DNA of 64,000 bases from Karstenula rhodostoma CBS 690.94 (taxonomy: Eukaryota > Ascomycota > Dothideomycetes > Pleosporales > Didymosphaeriaceae), in the NCBI GenBank assembly GCA_010093485.1, contig MU001494.1:637786-701785 (forward strand), given 5' to 3'. Positions within the stretch are counted from its first letter, which is position 1; each line of letters opens with the position of its first letter. The notes beneath the pieces are model-generated. The model worked only from the letters and a program-made list of their open reading frames with translations. It did not search any database and was not told the DNA's origin. Shown here one piece after another: positions 21,729 through 32,019 of the stretch. A program made the position numbers and the translations under genes.

Positions 21729-22586
21729 ATGTCCGGACCCGAGTCAACATCACCGCAAGCGTCGGCCAATCCTGAGGCGCCTGTCGCAAACCAGCAGATG
21801 CACCCCACGCTTGCCGATCGTATGAAGAAATACGAAGCTCCTTTCGACTTCACACTTCCTCTCGCAGCGCCCACCATCTTGCGACTCGATGGCCACACAT
21901 TCTCGCGCTTCACGGCGAACTTCCACAAGCCATTCGACCAGCGCATACACGACGCGATGATAGCAACGTGCATCGACCTCCTCAAATATTTCAACCAGGC
22001 GACAGTCGCATATACGCAGTCCGACGAGATAACACTAGTTTTCCCCTCAGGCGTGCAGAGCTTTAATGAGCGGGTGCAGAAGCTGGGTAGCCTCGCGGCG
22101 AGCTACTGCTCTGTGAAGTTCAACGCGCATCTCGCTGCATTACTGGCTGCGCAGCCCGAGCCGAAGGTCAAGGAAGCTGCCTACGGTGCGCTGGGTACTG
22201 CGCACTTCGATGCACGGTTCTTTACGGTGCCGTCGGTGGAGGAGGCGCTCAATTGCTTGCTTTGGCGGTGCCGCGGGGATGCGATAAGGAATTCCGTCAA
22301 TGCGTTTGCGAGATCGCTGTATAAGGATGAGCAACTGCACAAGAAGACTGTTGTTGAGGTTCTGGACATGTTGCGCAAAGAGAAGGGCGTTGAATACGAG
22401 GAAGCAGTGCCGAGTTGGGCGGTTGAGGGTAGCCTGGTGAAGTGGGAGCAGTTTGAGCACGAAGGTGTCAATTTGAAGACTGGTGAGAAGGCGATTACGA
22501 AGCGGACGAGGTCAAGAGTGGAGGACCGAGGTGTCAGAGAGTTTTCGAAGGACAATCTCAAGTTGGTGACGCAGAAGTTTTGGTAG
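21729..22586 (+). CDS. Thg1-like 3'-5' nucleotidyltransferase
   Basis: Single exon, 285 aa. The family adds nucleotides in the 3'-5' direction, classically G-1 on tRNA-His, and some members repair tRNA 5' ends. Visible features are LRLDGHTFSRFT (metal-binding Asp and the HxxF-like element), TQSDEITLVF (second acidic site), FDARFFTVPS, and CRGDAIRNSVNAFAR. The wording (RLDGHTFSRF, LFQ-type loops absent) looks more like the Thg1-like-protein branch than canonical eukaryotic Thg1, whose motif is usually RIDGRxFHRF. If the genome carries a separate canonical THG1, this gene may work in tRNA 5' editing, perhaps in mitochondria. The first 24 residues are low complexity. The start at 21729 precedes the conserved region by a normal distance. 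Confidence 0.85.
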   Translation: MSGPESTSPQASANPEAPVANQQMHPTLADRMKKYEAPFDFTLPLAAPTILRLDGHTFSRFTANFHKPFDQRIHDAMIATCIDLLKYFNQATVAYTQSDEITLVFPSGVQSFNERVQKLGSLAASYCSVKFNAHLAALLAAQPEPKVKEAAYGALGTAHFDARFFTVPSVEEALNCLLWRCRGDAIRNSVNAFARSLYKDEQLHKKTVVEVLDMLRKEKGVEYEEAVPSWAVEGSLVKWEQFEHEGVNLKTGEKAITKRTRSRVEDRGVREFSKDNLKLVTQKFW

Positions 22587-23019
22587 GGAAGGGTGAGCTA
22601 TCATGCCGCACGCACCTGGTACTGCATGCCTCCTAGACAGCTTGTACAACTTACAGAGGGTCACAGAACGGTTTTACGCAACGACAATCTTATCTCCGAC
22701 GTCATGCCCGGAAGTTCGCATTCTAGTAATGTGTTCGCCTGTTCTGACAGGATTCAAAATATTTCTCTCGTTTGACGTTCACCAGCCACATACCTCCTCC
22801 TAAAACAACCGCGCTACAACAACTCAAGGAGGATCCTAACACAAGTCGCGGCCGGCGGGACATGATTCGTAGGGGCCGCGCGCTCCCCAGCCTCATTTAA
22901 GCCGCATTAAGCATGGGTCGGGCCTTGTCTCACTAGGCTGCACGATCATTCCGGCTGACATGAGGCTGAACAAAATTACCAATGTCCCTTCGCTCCATCG
23001 TTCCAACCTCACACTCAAG

Positions 23020-25080
23020 ATGGGTTACACGCGACTCGATGAGAGCGTGCAGTCGCTGCCGCAGGAACAGGGGCTGCATCAGATGAAGAGCTATTCCGAT
23101 TCACGTGCAAACTTTGAGAGTATACCGCCGGGGTATGGAAACAACTTTACACAATATACGGGATACGACCCGGTCAACACTCCATTTTACGCACCGCCCA
23201 CTAGTCCTCCGCCGGTAAGCCCGGGGAAGGTCCAGCCTAGAGAAAGCCAGCAATACCACGGACAACTTCCTTCGGCAAAAGCATGGGCAATGAACAAACT
23301 GAGATCGTTCATTCTTGTATTCGACATAGTTTTCCATTCTTCACCTTTAATGTTCATTGGTACGTTGTGGTCTACATCGGACTGCCGCTTATGGCTAACA
23401 CACTCCGAAGCACTCGCACTCATCGCTGCGCGAATCGATGGGAAAGAGGTTTCTCAATACGGGCAGCATCTTCAACAAGTGCTCCTTCTATCACCGACTA
23501 TCTTCCCCGTGATATTCGCTGCACTTATGGGACGGTGTTTCAAATACCTGGGCCTATTCCTCGCTGAACGCGGTATCACCCTTGGCCGCCTCGAACAACT
23601 CATCGGGTCGACCTCTCTCTTTTCTGCGCTCGAGCGTCAAATATCTCTGCGAGGATCATCAGTGTTTGGCTACATACTGATGATATTGTGGCTTCTTTCG
23701 CCGCTTGGAGGTCAATCTGCCCTGCGCTTAATCGGCAAAGAAACAAACAGCGTCCTCAGGAACGGCACAGTCCAGTATCTGAATCCAGACACTGTTGTGG
23801 GCACTTTCATGGGGTCTGGAAGCGGTATAAACAGCGCGAGAAGTGTGTTTTCCCCAATCTTCCTCGCTTCGTTGCTCTCTAGCTCGAAGTACCAAGACAC
23901 CTCCATGGACCTCTGGGGCAACGTCAAGATGCCACGGTTCGCATCTGTCGAAAACAGTACGTCTGACGACTGGAAGACCATCAAAAATGACAACGGTACG
24001 AACATCACATATGCATCGTTGATCGGCATCCCCGTCGCCCAGCTGGACAAGATTGGAGCGAGCAACTTCTCGGTCAAGGCACGACAATGGGATATAGACT
24101 GCGACAAGAACGAGATGCAGGGAGGCAAACAAGCGGATTTTGGCGGCCTGAACGTGTCGACCTGGAAGGTCGCTTACGCTCCCGTCAACAGCTCTTGCAG
24201 CAAGTGGCCGTGCTCCATCAGCTTCAAGTCCATCGCCAACAACGACGCCGCAGATGAAGACTACTTCAATTACACCGTCGCAAGCTGCAAGCTATCATAT
24301 GATTCGTATGAGACACGCATAGGTTGCAAGGGTCGATCCTGCAGACCTACCGCGATGAGGAAGATTGACCGATTCATCGGCGTCAATTACACCAGGGATT
24401 CTGATGCCTTTTTCCGCAGCACGCCCTCTTTGAACACCATGTCTACTCTACCGCGAATCGACAACCTTGGCGTAGGCTCAGTAGCATTCCGCGGCAGCAC
24501 GAACGCAGAGAAATGGATGGCCGACCCTACAAACTTTGTGGGCCTGAAGACTTATGTCCAGCTCTACGAGCTCAGCCCTGATGTCTTATCGAACCGGCTC
24601 ACGATCCTCTGGAACTCCTTATTCCAGTCGACGTACGCGATGGACACGCTCGGTGGTAATCTCGACCAGACCTTCGACAACATCACGCAGTCGGCAGATT
24701 CGCAGCTCTTCAACGGTACCGCGTCGGCAATTTCGACGCCCATGGCGAGTGTCTGGCGCACCAACTGGAAGTGGTTCACTGCGCTCCTCGTGTCGTCGGT
24801 TATCCTTCAAATCGCTGCGTATATGGCTTTGTTCTTCAAGTACTACACGTGCGTGCCGGACATTATCGGCTACGCGAGCAGCATGACGCTGTTAAACCCG
24901 TACGTTCCCACGCCTACTGGTGGCACGACGTTACACGGATTGGAGAGATCTTGCATGCTGCAGGACATGCGGGTGATGATAGGAGACGTATGTGCGAATG
25001 AACCCATAGGTGCGATAGCGTTTGCAAAGGCGGATGAGGGCAGAGTTGCACGGTTGACTAGGAAGAGATTCTATGTGTAG
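23020..25080 (+). CDS. Large fungal membrane protein of unknown function
   Basis: Two exons, 23020-23359 and 23411-25080. The 51-nt intron is easy to miss because it has no in-frame stop and a length divisible by three, but it has GTACGT, GCTAAC and AAG signals. Predicted length is 669 aa from 23020, or 689 aa from the alternative ATG at 22960. The N-terminal 80 residues are Pro/Tyr-rich. Hydrophobic segments follow near SFILVFDIVFHSSPLMFIAL, LLLSPTIFPVIFAAL and VFGYILMILWLLSPL. Then comes a domain of about 380 aa rich in N-glycosylation sequons and cysteines, and a last helix, WFTALLVSSVILQIAAYMALFF. This suggests an exposed glycosylated domain between membrane segments. No known domain is recognised. 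Confidence 0.75.
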   Translation: MGYTRLDESVQSLPQEQGLHQMKSYSDSRANFESIPPGYGNNFTQYTGYDPVNTPFYAPPTSPPPVSPGKVQPRESQQYHGQLPSAKAWAMNKLRSFILVFDIVFHSSPLMFIGTLWSTSDCRLWLTHSEALALIAARIDGKEVSQYGQHLQQVLLLSPTIFPVIFAALMGRCFKYLGLFLAERGITLGRLEQLIGSTSLFSALERQISLRGSSVFGYILMILWLLSPLGGQSALRLIGKETNSVLRNGTVQYLNPDTVVGTFMGSGSGINSARSVFSPIFLASLLSSSKYQDTSMDLWGNVKMPRFASVENSTSDDWKTIKNDNGTNITYASLIGIPVAQLDKIGASNFSVKARQWDIDCDKNEMQGGKQADFGGLNVSTWKVAYAPVNSSCSKWPCSISFKSIANNDAADEDYFNYTVASCKLSYDSYETRIGCKGRSCRPTAMRKIDRFIGVNYTRDSDAFFRSTPSLNTMSTLPRIDNLGVGSVAFRGSTNAEKWMADPTNFVGLKTYVQLYELSPDVLSNRLTILWNSLFQSTYAMDTLGGNLDQTFDNITQSADSQLFNGTASAISTPMASVWRTNWKWFTALLVSSVILQIAAYMALFFKYYTCVPDIIGYASSMTLLNPYVPTPTGGTTLHGLERSCMLQDMRVMIGDVCANEPIGAIAFAKADEGRVARLTRKRFYV

Positions 25081-25367
25081 GACGGCGGGTTTTTGATGTT
25101 ATGTGGAGTCAAAAGGATACCCGTATGCTGAATTCTTCGCTTAATCTAGGTACAGTAACGAGATATATGAACGCCGGTTTACTATGCAATACCGCTTGTT
25201 GCTCTGTGCAGGAAATCATGAAGCCGCCCAAAAAAGAAAACTGATCGCTGTGATACGATGGTTTGCCGCAAATCAACGCCAAAATATACTTGAAACAGAT
25301 GTTGTAAAGTCGTTAGAATGTCGATATTCTCTTGGCCGTCACGCTGAAACGCAGCACCAACCATATT

Positions 25368-26192
25368 TCAATACCGCAGCCATTGAAAGTCGTTATGCGC
25401 GAGAATCAAGTTGTGTCCTTCGCCCCATACCACGCCTTCTATCGCGAACTGGAGCGACCCGATCTGGATCAGAGGTGACAACAACCCACAGTGGCTAGCA
25501 GCAAAGGCATGGAAAGCTTTCGCGTTCGCTTTGAGGGTTGTCTGCATGGTCTCGAGTAGGTCCTCGGCTTCCTCCGAATCAACGTTGACACGACGCTGCT
25601 CTGCACGCGGTACTTCCAGGCCCGGAACCATTGTGGTTGGTATGCGGAAGTTGAGGACTAGACTCTCGGTCCACAAAAGATTGAATCTTGGATCGCCATA
25701 TGAGAGAAGATTCGCCAGTGTCTTAAGTAGGATAGCTATGTAGTCGAACAATTGATTTGCAAAACTCTCCGGTACGTCTTCGATAAGGTGAGCCAGCTCG
25801 TGGTCATGTGGAGATTGGAATTGCCCTTCGTAGTAGAAGGGCTCCCGGATACGTAGGTCTACATTGACGACGAGCGAGTTGATAGTAGACGACAATCCGG
25901 GAAACCACACCCAGGTCAAAGCGAAGTACGGCCGGCCGTGGGAAAACGTGATGTCCAGTTCATACTCCAATTGCTTCGACGCCGCCAGATGCTGTATTGC
26001 TTGCTTGAACTCGCAGTATGTCTTTCGACATGTCTGTAGAAGGCCGCGGTAGCTCCGAAGGGGCAGACGCTCTTTAACATATACCTCTGAAACAGCCATG
26101 ACGGCTCGGAAGTGGGGCTCCAACTCTTCTCGGAGCAGGAAATCATACACAACATTGCGAATTTCCAGGGGCAGGTCCAAGAAACCAGTCAT
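25368..26192 (-). CDS. F-box-like (2EXR-type) protein, 274 aa
   Basis: Single exon. The protein opens with FLDLPLEIRNVVYDFLL, the LP-x-EIR-x-x-VY signature shared by the many F-box-like/2EXR proteins of filamentous ascomycetes. It continues with YRGLLQTCRKTYCEF, the usual second element. The remainder is a soluble alpha/beta region without known motifs. Such proteins are expected to be ubiquitin-ligase adaptors or stand-alone interaction proteins; the partner is unknown. A second gene of this type lies about 2.2 kb to the right. Confidence 0.72.
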   Translation of the reverse strand: MTGFLDLPLEIRNVVYDFLLREELEPHFRAVMAVSEVYVKERLPLRSYRGLLQTCRKTYCEFKQAIQHLAASKQLEYELDITFSHGRPYFALTWVWFPGLSSTINSLVVNVDLRIREPFYYEGQFQSPHDHELAHLIEDVPESFANQLFDYIAILLKTLANLLSYGDPRFNLLWTESLVLNFRIPTTMVPGLEVPRAEQRRVNVDSEEAEDLLETMQTTLKANAKAFHAFAASHCGLLSPLIQIGSLQFAIEGVVWGEGHNLILAHNDFQWLRY

Positions 26193-27207
26193 GGTAACAA
26201 TACAACAGGGGAGGAATCGGCGCCGTGAATGGCAGGGATCAGGGCGGTGGCTTGATCGGACGCAGGGCTATCGGTAGGAGCGGTTGGCGGCAAGAAAGCG
26301 CTGTAGACGCACTCTGGGCCCCTTGGAAACGCAGAGATTCACCGCGACATCGTAAGGGCGGTGGCGTCCAAAGTGACGAGGGAGGAATGCGAGGACACAC
26401 TAGACGTCGCGCTGTCGGCTGCCGACTCAAAGCTGAAGTTCGACACAGCCGGTCTGTGCGCGGAACATGATCGCTGCTGCACGTGTAACGCTAGGCCTGA
26501 TATGATATTGTGCAACGGAGATCGCTCATACATTAAATCGTGCGAATGGTCAGCATCCGACGATATCCAAGTGCCTACATATGTGTAGAGGCGCTCTTGC
26601 CTTTAACATGGCCAACGTTGAGCGAGACGATGAGGCGTGTTTACTTCGCTTGACCAGATGAGCTTCGGCGTACCATCCCTGTGGTACGCGCTATTGAGGT
26701 TGTCTCTTAATTGACAGTCTATATTGCCATTACCTCCATAGACGACCCAAAAATATCACCCATCAGCACCTCGCAGCGTCTTCCCGTCAAGTGACTGAGA
26801 TCTGGTGGGCGCCTTACGGAATTATCAACACCCGCGGAAGGGCCCCCAAGAGTGACCAAATACAGTGGCCATGTACTACCGGAGACAAGCTCTTCAAAAG
26901 CTCCTTCCGCAAGAGACCGTAGTATTCTCTTTCCTACCGATAGGCCCTCTTTACAGACGCTTATTCTACGCGCCTTGCCTAGTGGATCTGCCAAAAAAGG
27001 GAGACGAGACTGAACAAGAACTGGGCCATAGAGAGGTGTTATAAGGTAGGTGGGTTTAATCCCACCTTAGATTGTCATTGATCGTATAATCTGATCCTGA
27101 ACCTCATAGCAGATCCCGCTAGCAGAGCCAGATCCGCCATTCGTTGTTGCGGAGGTCCAGCTCATTCGACATATCCAGTCCAGCTCAGACTGCGTCATCT
27201 AAGCTCT
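26193..27207. other. Intergenic region, no supported gene
   Basis: Open frames are short and featureless. Confidence 0.4.
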
Positions 27208-27647
27208 TTAGGCGGCTCCAGCAGCATCGCACTGGTCTACCAGACTGTCAGCTTTGCTTCACAATGGCGATGTACCATCTGCGAAATGTCACTCACTCTT
27301 CTGCGCGGTGCAGTCCGCAAACGCAACATCTTGGCTGCCGCCGTTGGCGAGGTTGGCACAAGCGTCTGGAGAAGGGAAGATAAAGTCAGCGTCGTGCATA
27401 AACGTGTGGGATATGTCCACCACGTACTAAACTGCTGATCGCAAGAACGCTGCACCGCCGCGCTAAGGTTGACGAAAGTACCTCCTTTTACAGAGAAAGG
27501 ACGCTTCGCGTCGCCCGAGTCCTCGACAGGTGTAGCAGCGATGCCACCAAGCGCACCAGTGAAGGTCTGCGCGTTGCTCTGGCGGATAGCAATGGCGTTG
27601 GTGAGCGCGACAGCGCTGAAGAGAACGACAGCAGTGGTGAACTTCAT
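27208..27647 (-). CDS. Small secreted cysteine protein, 105 aa
   Basis: Three exons on the minus strand: 27647-27428, 27365-27297 and 27236-27208, with introns of 62 and 60 nt (GTACGT/CCAG and GTGAGT/GTAG). Unspliced, the frame would end in an unrelated tail; spliced, it gives QQFNACANLAN, then ADCTAQKNQCDAAGAA and a stop. The signal peptide is MKFTTAVVLFSAVALTNA. The mature protein holds the motif RPFSVKGGTFVNLSAAVQRSC and four cysteines. Similar small proteins with a conserved FxVNG-x-TFVNL-x-AA-x-QR-x-C core occur widely in ascomycete secretomes without a defined function. It could be a wall-associated protein or a candidate effector. Confidence 0.82.
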
Positions 27648-28421
27648 TTTGGCAGATCAAAAAAGGGTTTTGAGAGTTTGAGTGGAAATACGTGATTAAA
27701 GAATGTACTGATCACGACCCGGCGTGAGTAAAGAGCGAATACAAAGAATGGTATGGTAGAAGATGTGGTGAAAGACAGACTGCTTCTTCGCAATCGCGCG
27801 CAGCGACAATACTTATATGCAGCCTCCAATGCATCATTCACCGTTATTATCAGCAGTCGCGGCATCTCTGAGATTATGAAGTGGTGTTGTTATGCAGATG
27901 CGTAGATTTGTGCCTGATCATGCCTGAACCTGCCTGAAACAGGAAGCGTGCGAGGACCTCTGCGGCCACGAATCGCGTGTCGCACCAGGATATTACCCGG
28001 CACGAGGCTCCAGCAACCTTGTCCCAGAGGTTCGAGTGATGGCTATAATGTGGTGAATTGAGGCGCGGTAGGGAAATCGACAGGTGTCTGGTCCGCGAAG
28101 TTCGGCATCTCACTTCGATTGAGGGCGGGGGTCACGTTATGTTGAGACCACTGTGTCTGGGTAGAAATTTCTGATTTCCCATTCCCATCAGCTATCGAGA
28201 AAGAGGGGACGACCATGGCAAATCGAGCAGCCGAATGCAATAAGCTTCCTCTGCCCCTTCCGCTATGCTGCTTGGTACACTAACTTAATGAACGAATACC
28301 TCAAGAACATGGTAATAATAAACATGCACTGCATGCTTCTTGTATCCTCGTGTCTTGTGGTAGTTCCTCAGAGGCTCCTCGGAACCATAGTTGTGTCCAT
28401 GCTACCAAGATGAAATGGAGT
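27648..28421. other. Promoter and intergenic region
   Basis: No gene is supported. A CT-rich tract on the minus strand just upstream of 27647 fits a promoter for the small secreted protein. Confidence 0.4.
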
Positions 28422-29595
28422 TTAGTCATCGTAATTGAAGTCCTTGAGGTACGGGTCGTCCGAGAGAAACTGGTCACCATTATGGAGCAGATCCTTATAC
28501 TCTTCCAATGAGCGATGGGATATCCACCAATCCCAGTCACGAATATCGCAAGGAGTTGAGCAATGACAAGAATAGACTCTATGACTTTTGTTAGTATAAA
28601 ATAGTGTGAAAAAGATGTACTTACATCGCGTCAAACAATAAATCGCCGGCAGTGGCCTCGGATATTAATTTAATCTTTCCAGTCATGTCGTGAACAACCC
28701 CTCGTTTCTCATCCTCAAAAATACTCTCCCACTTCGCCCGCGTGCTATTTTTCACATGCCCGGAGATAACAATTCGGCCAAAACGTCCACTTTGAACCAG
28801 GTGCCGGATTGGCTTAAGTAGCATCGTAAAATACCAGTCGTGTAAAACTTTGTAGCAGGTTGGTGGAATAGCTATTGAGGCATCACCTTGGCTATCCCAT
28901 CTTCTGAAATGGAATTCGAGGGTTCGAATGGGTGGAAGATGAGTAAGAAATTGAACCATCATCTGGTGGGCGCGATCCTCAGACTGGAAAACTTCTGCAT
29001 ATGCGGATTTGGCGAAGTACAGCTGAACATGACTCAATTCTTCGAGTGAATAATATGACTGACACCTCGTTATGAGGTTTAGAGACGCCTGTTTTGCCCA
29101 TAGACTTTTAAAGCAGCCATCGATACGTTTAGCAGTGAGCTTCCATTGCGTTCCGAGAGCCTCATTGCGTAACTGCATGTTAACATGAAAGAGTGCGAGA
29201 CGGATAAACGGGCCCTGATCGTTTCGCTCGTCGCTGTTTCCTTGATCGCTGGTCTCGAACAGCACGCTGATGCGACTGTCTTCTGGGCGGACGTCCCGAT
29301 CTTTGTAATAAATATTCGACGAGGTATCACCGTTGATGGATACACAGTTCGTGACTACCATGGGCAAGGTAGGCCAATCTGATCTCTTGCCCATAGAAAT
29401 ACAAGGGGCCAGGTCTGGGGAGGAACTGCCCATACTGAAGGATTGGAATGAACCAGTGGATCCCATAGCGTATATGTAGATTATATCCCGAATTTCTCTG
29501 GGTAGCTTGAGAAACCGAAAGGTTTTTCCGTTCTGCGACCAGGCTTGAGCTTGTTGCAGTGTAATCTCTGCCGAGTAGTAACTGAACCGAGACAT
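28422..29595 (-). CDS. F-box-like (2EXR-type) protein, 375 aa as read
   Basis: Exons 29595-28625 and 28578-28422 with a 46-nt intron (GTAAGT...CATAG), total 1128 nt. The 2EXR-type element FRFLKLPREIRDIIYIYAMG lies near residue 27, followed by a soluble domain of about 300 aa with NMQLRNEALG and LEFHFRRWD. The last exon adds an acidic tail ending in LKDFNYDD. No catalytic motif is visible. The first in-frame Met of the intact open frame is at 29595, but the same frame continues upstream without a stop, and a spliced 5' extension to 30148 keeps frame exactly except for one TAG (see next entry). The gene may therefore be a truncated remnant of a longer protein. Confidence 0.68.
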
Positions 29596-30148
29596 GAAGG
29601 TGTTTTGCAGCCACAGCGAGAAACAGATCCATTGGTATCCGACGTAGACTTCGACTTCGGCTCGTGTGTTTTTATCGTCGCTATAGGTATTCTGGGAATT
29701 GATGCGGAGTGGTAAAGTCTCGCTTCCATAGCCTGTGGTGGCCCTGTAGCAGTGACATTAGTACTTGTCGCCATATTGGGAATGATAACAAAAGTCAACT
29801 TGTTGCAAAATTATTGCTCACTTACAGAACCTCGAATTCGACATCAAAACCCCAGGCACCTTCGCCAATCTTGGCACCTCGCAAGCCGACAAGCTCCACA
29901 TACGACTTCTCGGGTCTCTCCGTATCCTCATCCGAAGAATACTACTTCATGGATAATGACGACGACGACCTCGCCTGGAACTCAATCTTCTCGAAGTGTC
30001 GCGAGCATTTCACATGCGCGGTGTCGCAAATGTCCCTATGGTAACGAGCACATAGCTCCTGAACGCACCGCTTGGCTTGTGTGATCGTGAAGAGGGCTCC
30101 GAAAGCGCAGGTGACAGCGTCGGACGCAGCCGATGTGGTCAAGTCCAT
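29596..30148 (-). pseudogene. Possible broken 5' part of the F-box-like gene
   Basis: An ATG at 30148 opens a 68-codon frame (MDLTTSAASDAV onward) that stops at TAG 29942-29944. The same frame then continues protein-like (YSSDEDTERPEK, GLRGAKIGEGAWGFDVEFEV) to a GTAAGT donor at 29825. Splicing to 29743 joins it in phase to the open frame leading into the 375-aa protein. The three-exon total would be 1599 nt, a multiple of three. The TAG is the only interruption. Alternatives are a separate 68-aa gene or chance; the plus strand here also has an acidic open frame (29709-30044), which weakens the call. Confidence 0.35.
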
Positions 30149-30632
30149 GATGACGTGACTTGGCTATTGGAGTTGCGGGAAAATGATGCTGAGTGAAGAA
30201 ACGGTTGTAGGTAGTGGTGAGTCGCGGAGCGCGTCATACGAACAACCTGAAGTGAAAGAGGCAGGAGCGACAGAACCTACCAAGCCTGAACTTTGCGCAG
30301 GCAGCTGCTTGTTAAAACCTCATGAATGCAGACCTGATTCTACCAAATATCTGAGATACTGAATGCGTTCGCTACAAAGACTGGCGATCAGAACTAACTG
30401 TATCCATAGCAGAGGCACCAATACTCGAAGCCCTGATGTCCATCCAACACTGACTAATCTGTGTAATGCTATTACCCCTGCCTCACTCTTCGGCGCTCAG
30501 ATCTTATCACCACTTTCCTACGCGGCCGCCGCTCCCGCCGAACCACCTTGGGCATTTCCGGCATCCTGCAGGTTTTCCACCGGGCAGCATTCCTCTCGCA
30601 TGCTTCGCACCGCCACGGAACTTTCTGGTAGT

Positions 30633-31360
30633 CTAACATAATCCTCCGTCAAAACCAGGCAACCTCCTCGTCCTCTTACCGCCCCAGCTCTTCCCATGCC
30701 GCGTAAACCACTGCCGCTTCACTTGCATATCTTTTCTCATGTCAAACTTGAAAGGTTGCATCTTGTTGAAAACATCCATGTCTTTCACGAAGTTGCTGTG
30801 GTATCCTTGATGGATAAACAATCCATGCAGACGCTGTGCTATATAGAGTAAATGCCCCACGGCGATGGCGTCGGCATGAAGACCTTTGATATTCTTGCGG
30901 TACGTCCTTGCGTGAGTGTTGTACCGCTGAGCATTCCTTTCTTTGGCCGGAGACGTGTAGTAGTCGAGCAAGATAAACGTGGTGCAATCATTGCTGTGTT
31001 CATCGAGCTTATACATACCCACAGGCAAAGATGAGTAAGCAGGGCTATGCAACGCGTCGAGCGCCCGCTGCGTGTCAGGTCCAGTTTTGCTCACCTCGCT
31101 GGGTTCTTCACGAATTCTTGATAGACAGGGGTGACGATGTCTTCTGCTCCGCTAGTGGCCCATTCGATCAGGATGTATATTTTACTTGGCTCTTCCCGAA
31201 CCCTTGTCCAGTAGCAACCATGACCCTCCAGGTCTGCAAGCATCTTCGGCACTCAGGCCGCTTCCAGCGCATCTAGAAACGTTTCATTTGATGCCGAATC
31301 CATTTCGAAGGTGTTGGGAGGTACTGTCAAAGTGATCCATTCGCATCCTGGTGCTGCCAT
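30633..31360 (-). pseudogene. Dimeric alpha/beta-barrel (ABM-like) protein with an internal TGA
   Basis: Minus strand. An ATG at 31360 opens MAAPGCEWITLTVPPNT, and the frame meets TGA at 31253-31255. It then continues in the same frame (ADLEGHGCYWTRVREEPSKIY, ILIEWAT) to a GTGAGC donor at 31094, and after a 50-nt intron runs from 31044 to the stop at 30633. The core resembles antibiotic-biosynthesis-monooxygenase-like ferredoxin-fold proteins, small enzymes or stress proteins. The C-terminal half is longer than a single such domain and is not recognised. An intact 186-aa product could start at the Met at 31243, but that would lack the first strand. I favour a broken gene, with a functional short form as the alternative. 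Confidence 0.5.
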
Positions 31361-32019
31361 GGTCTTGATTTGCGATCGCGAATGCTACTACGCAGTGTTG
31401 GTTTGCTTTCGGCGAAAATACGAATCGAGGGAATATCGTGCTCGTGGAGGAACGTACCATTTTTCCAAGCGTTTTCACGGGTAGAAACTGAAGCGAGGAT
31501 ATATGATATTCCAGGCATAGACGAGTACCGCTGGGTACCACTGGGTACGGTACTGCGGGTAGATGATTGTAAGTACGGTGCTAGGGCATTCGTAGGTATG
31601 AGATACTAGGTCGCAACAGTACGTTACCTGTCTTTCACCATGCCATGCCAGGTGAACGCCATTGCAAACCAAGGTAGCTAAGTTTCTGCGACATTCGCAC
31701 CCACACCCACCAACACAAAGTCATCAACAATAGCAAAGAGATATGCTCAGTCAATGCAAATAACACTAGTCTTGGGATATAAAAGCTACCTGGCGACCCA
31801 TCCAGCAACCCAAACTCCAAGTATGCATCGCCTCGCAGCGCACAGCGTAATAGTCTTCATGAACGCATTTCCATACCAAAGGTACGCAGTCGTCTCCTCA
31901 TCATGAGACATACGACCAACCAGCCCTCCCACTTCTTGCTCGCACCGAACGCCTTCGCCCAAAGTTGAGAGATGATAGATATCCAAGATGCAGAACATAT
32001 CGCTATGCGTAAGGACTTT
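31361..32019. other. Intergenic region, no supported gene
   Basis: One minus-strand open stretch (31518-31327, MPGISYILASVSTRE onward) reads protein-like but has no identifiable family or splice partners. The rest is the 3' flank of the kinesin gene. Confidence 0.35.

Noticed and set aside
29709..30044. Plus-strand frame with an acidic DNDDDD segment
   Set aside because: No clear start or function. The minus-strand reading connects by splicing to a real gene, so I favoured that, with low confidence.
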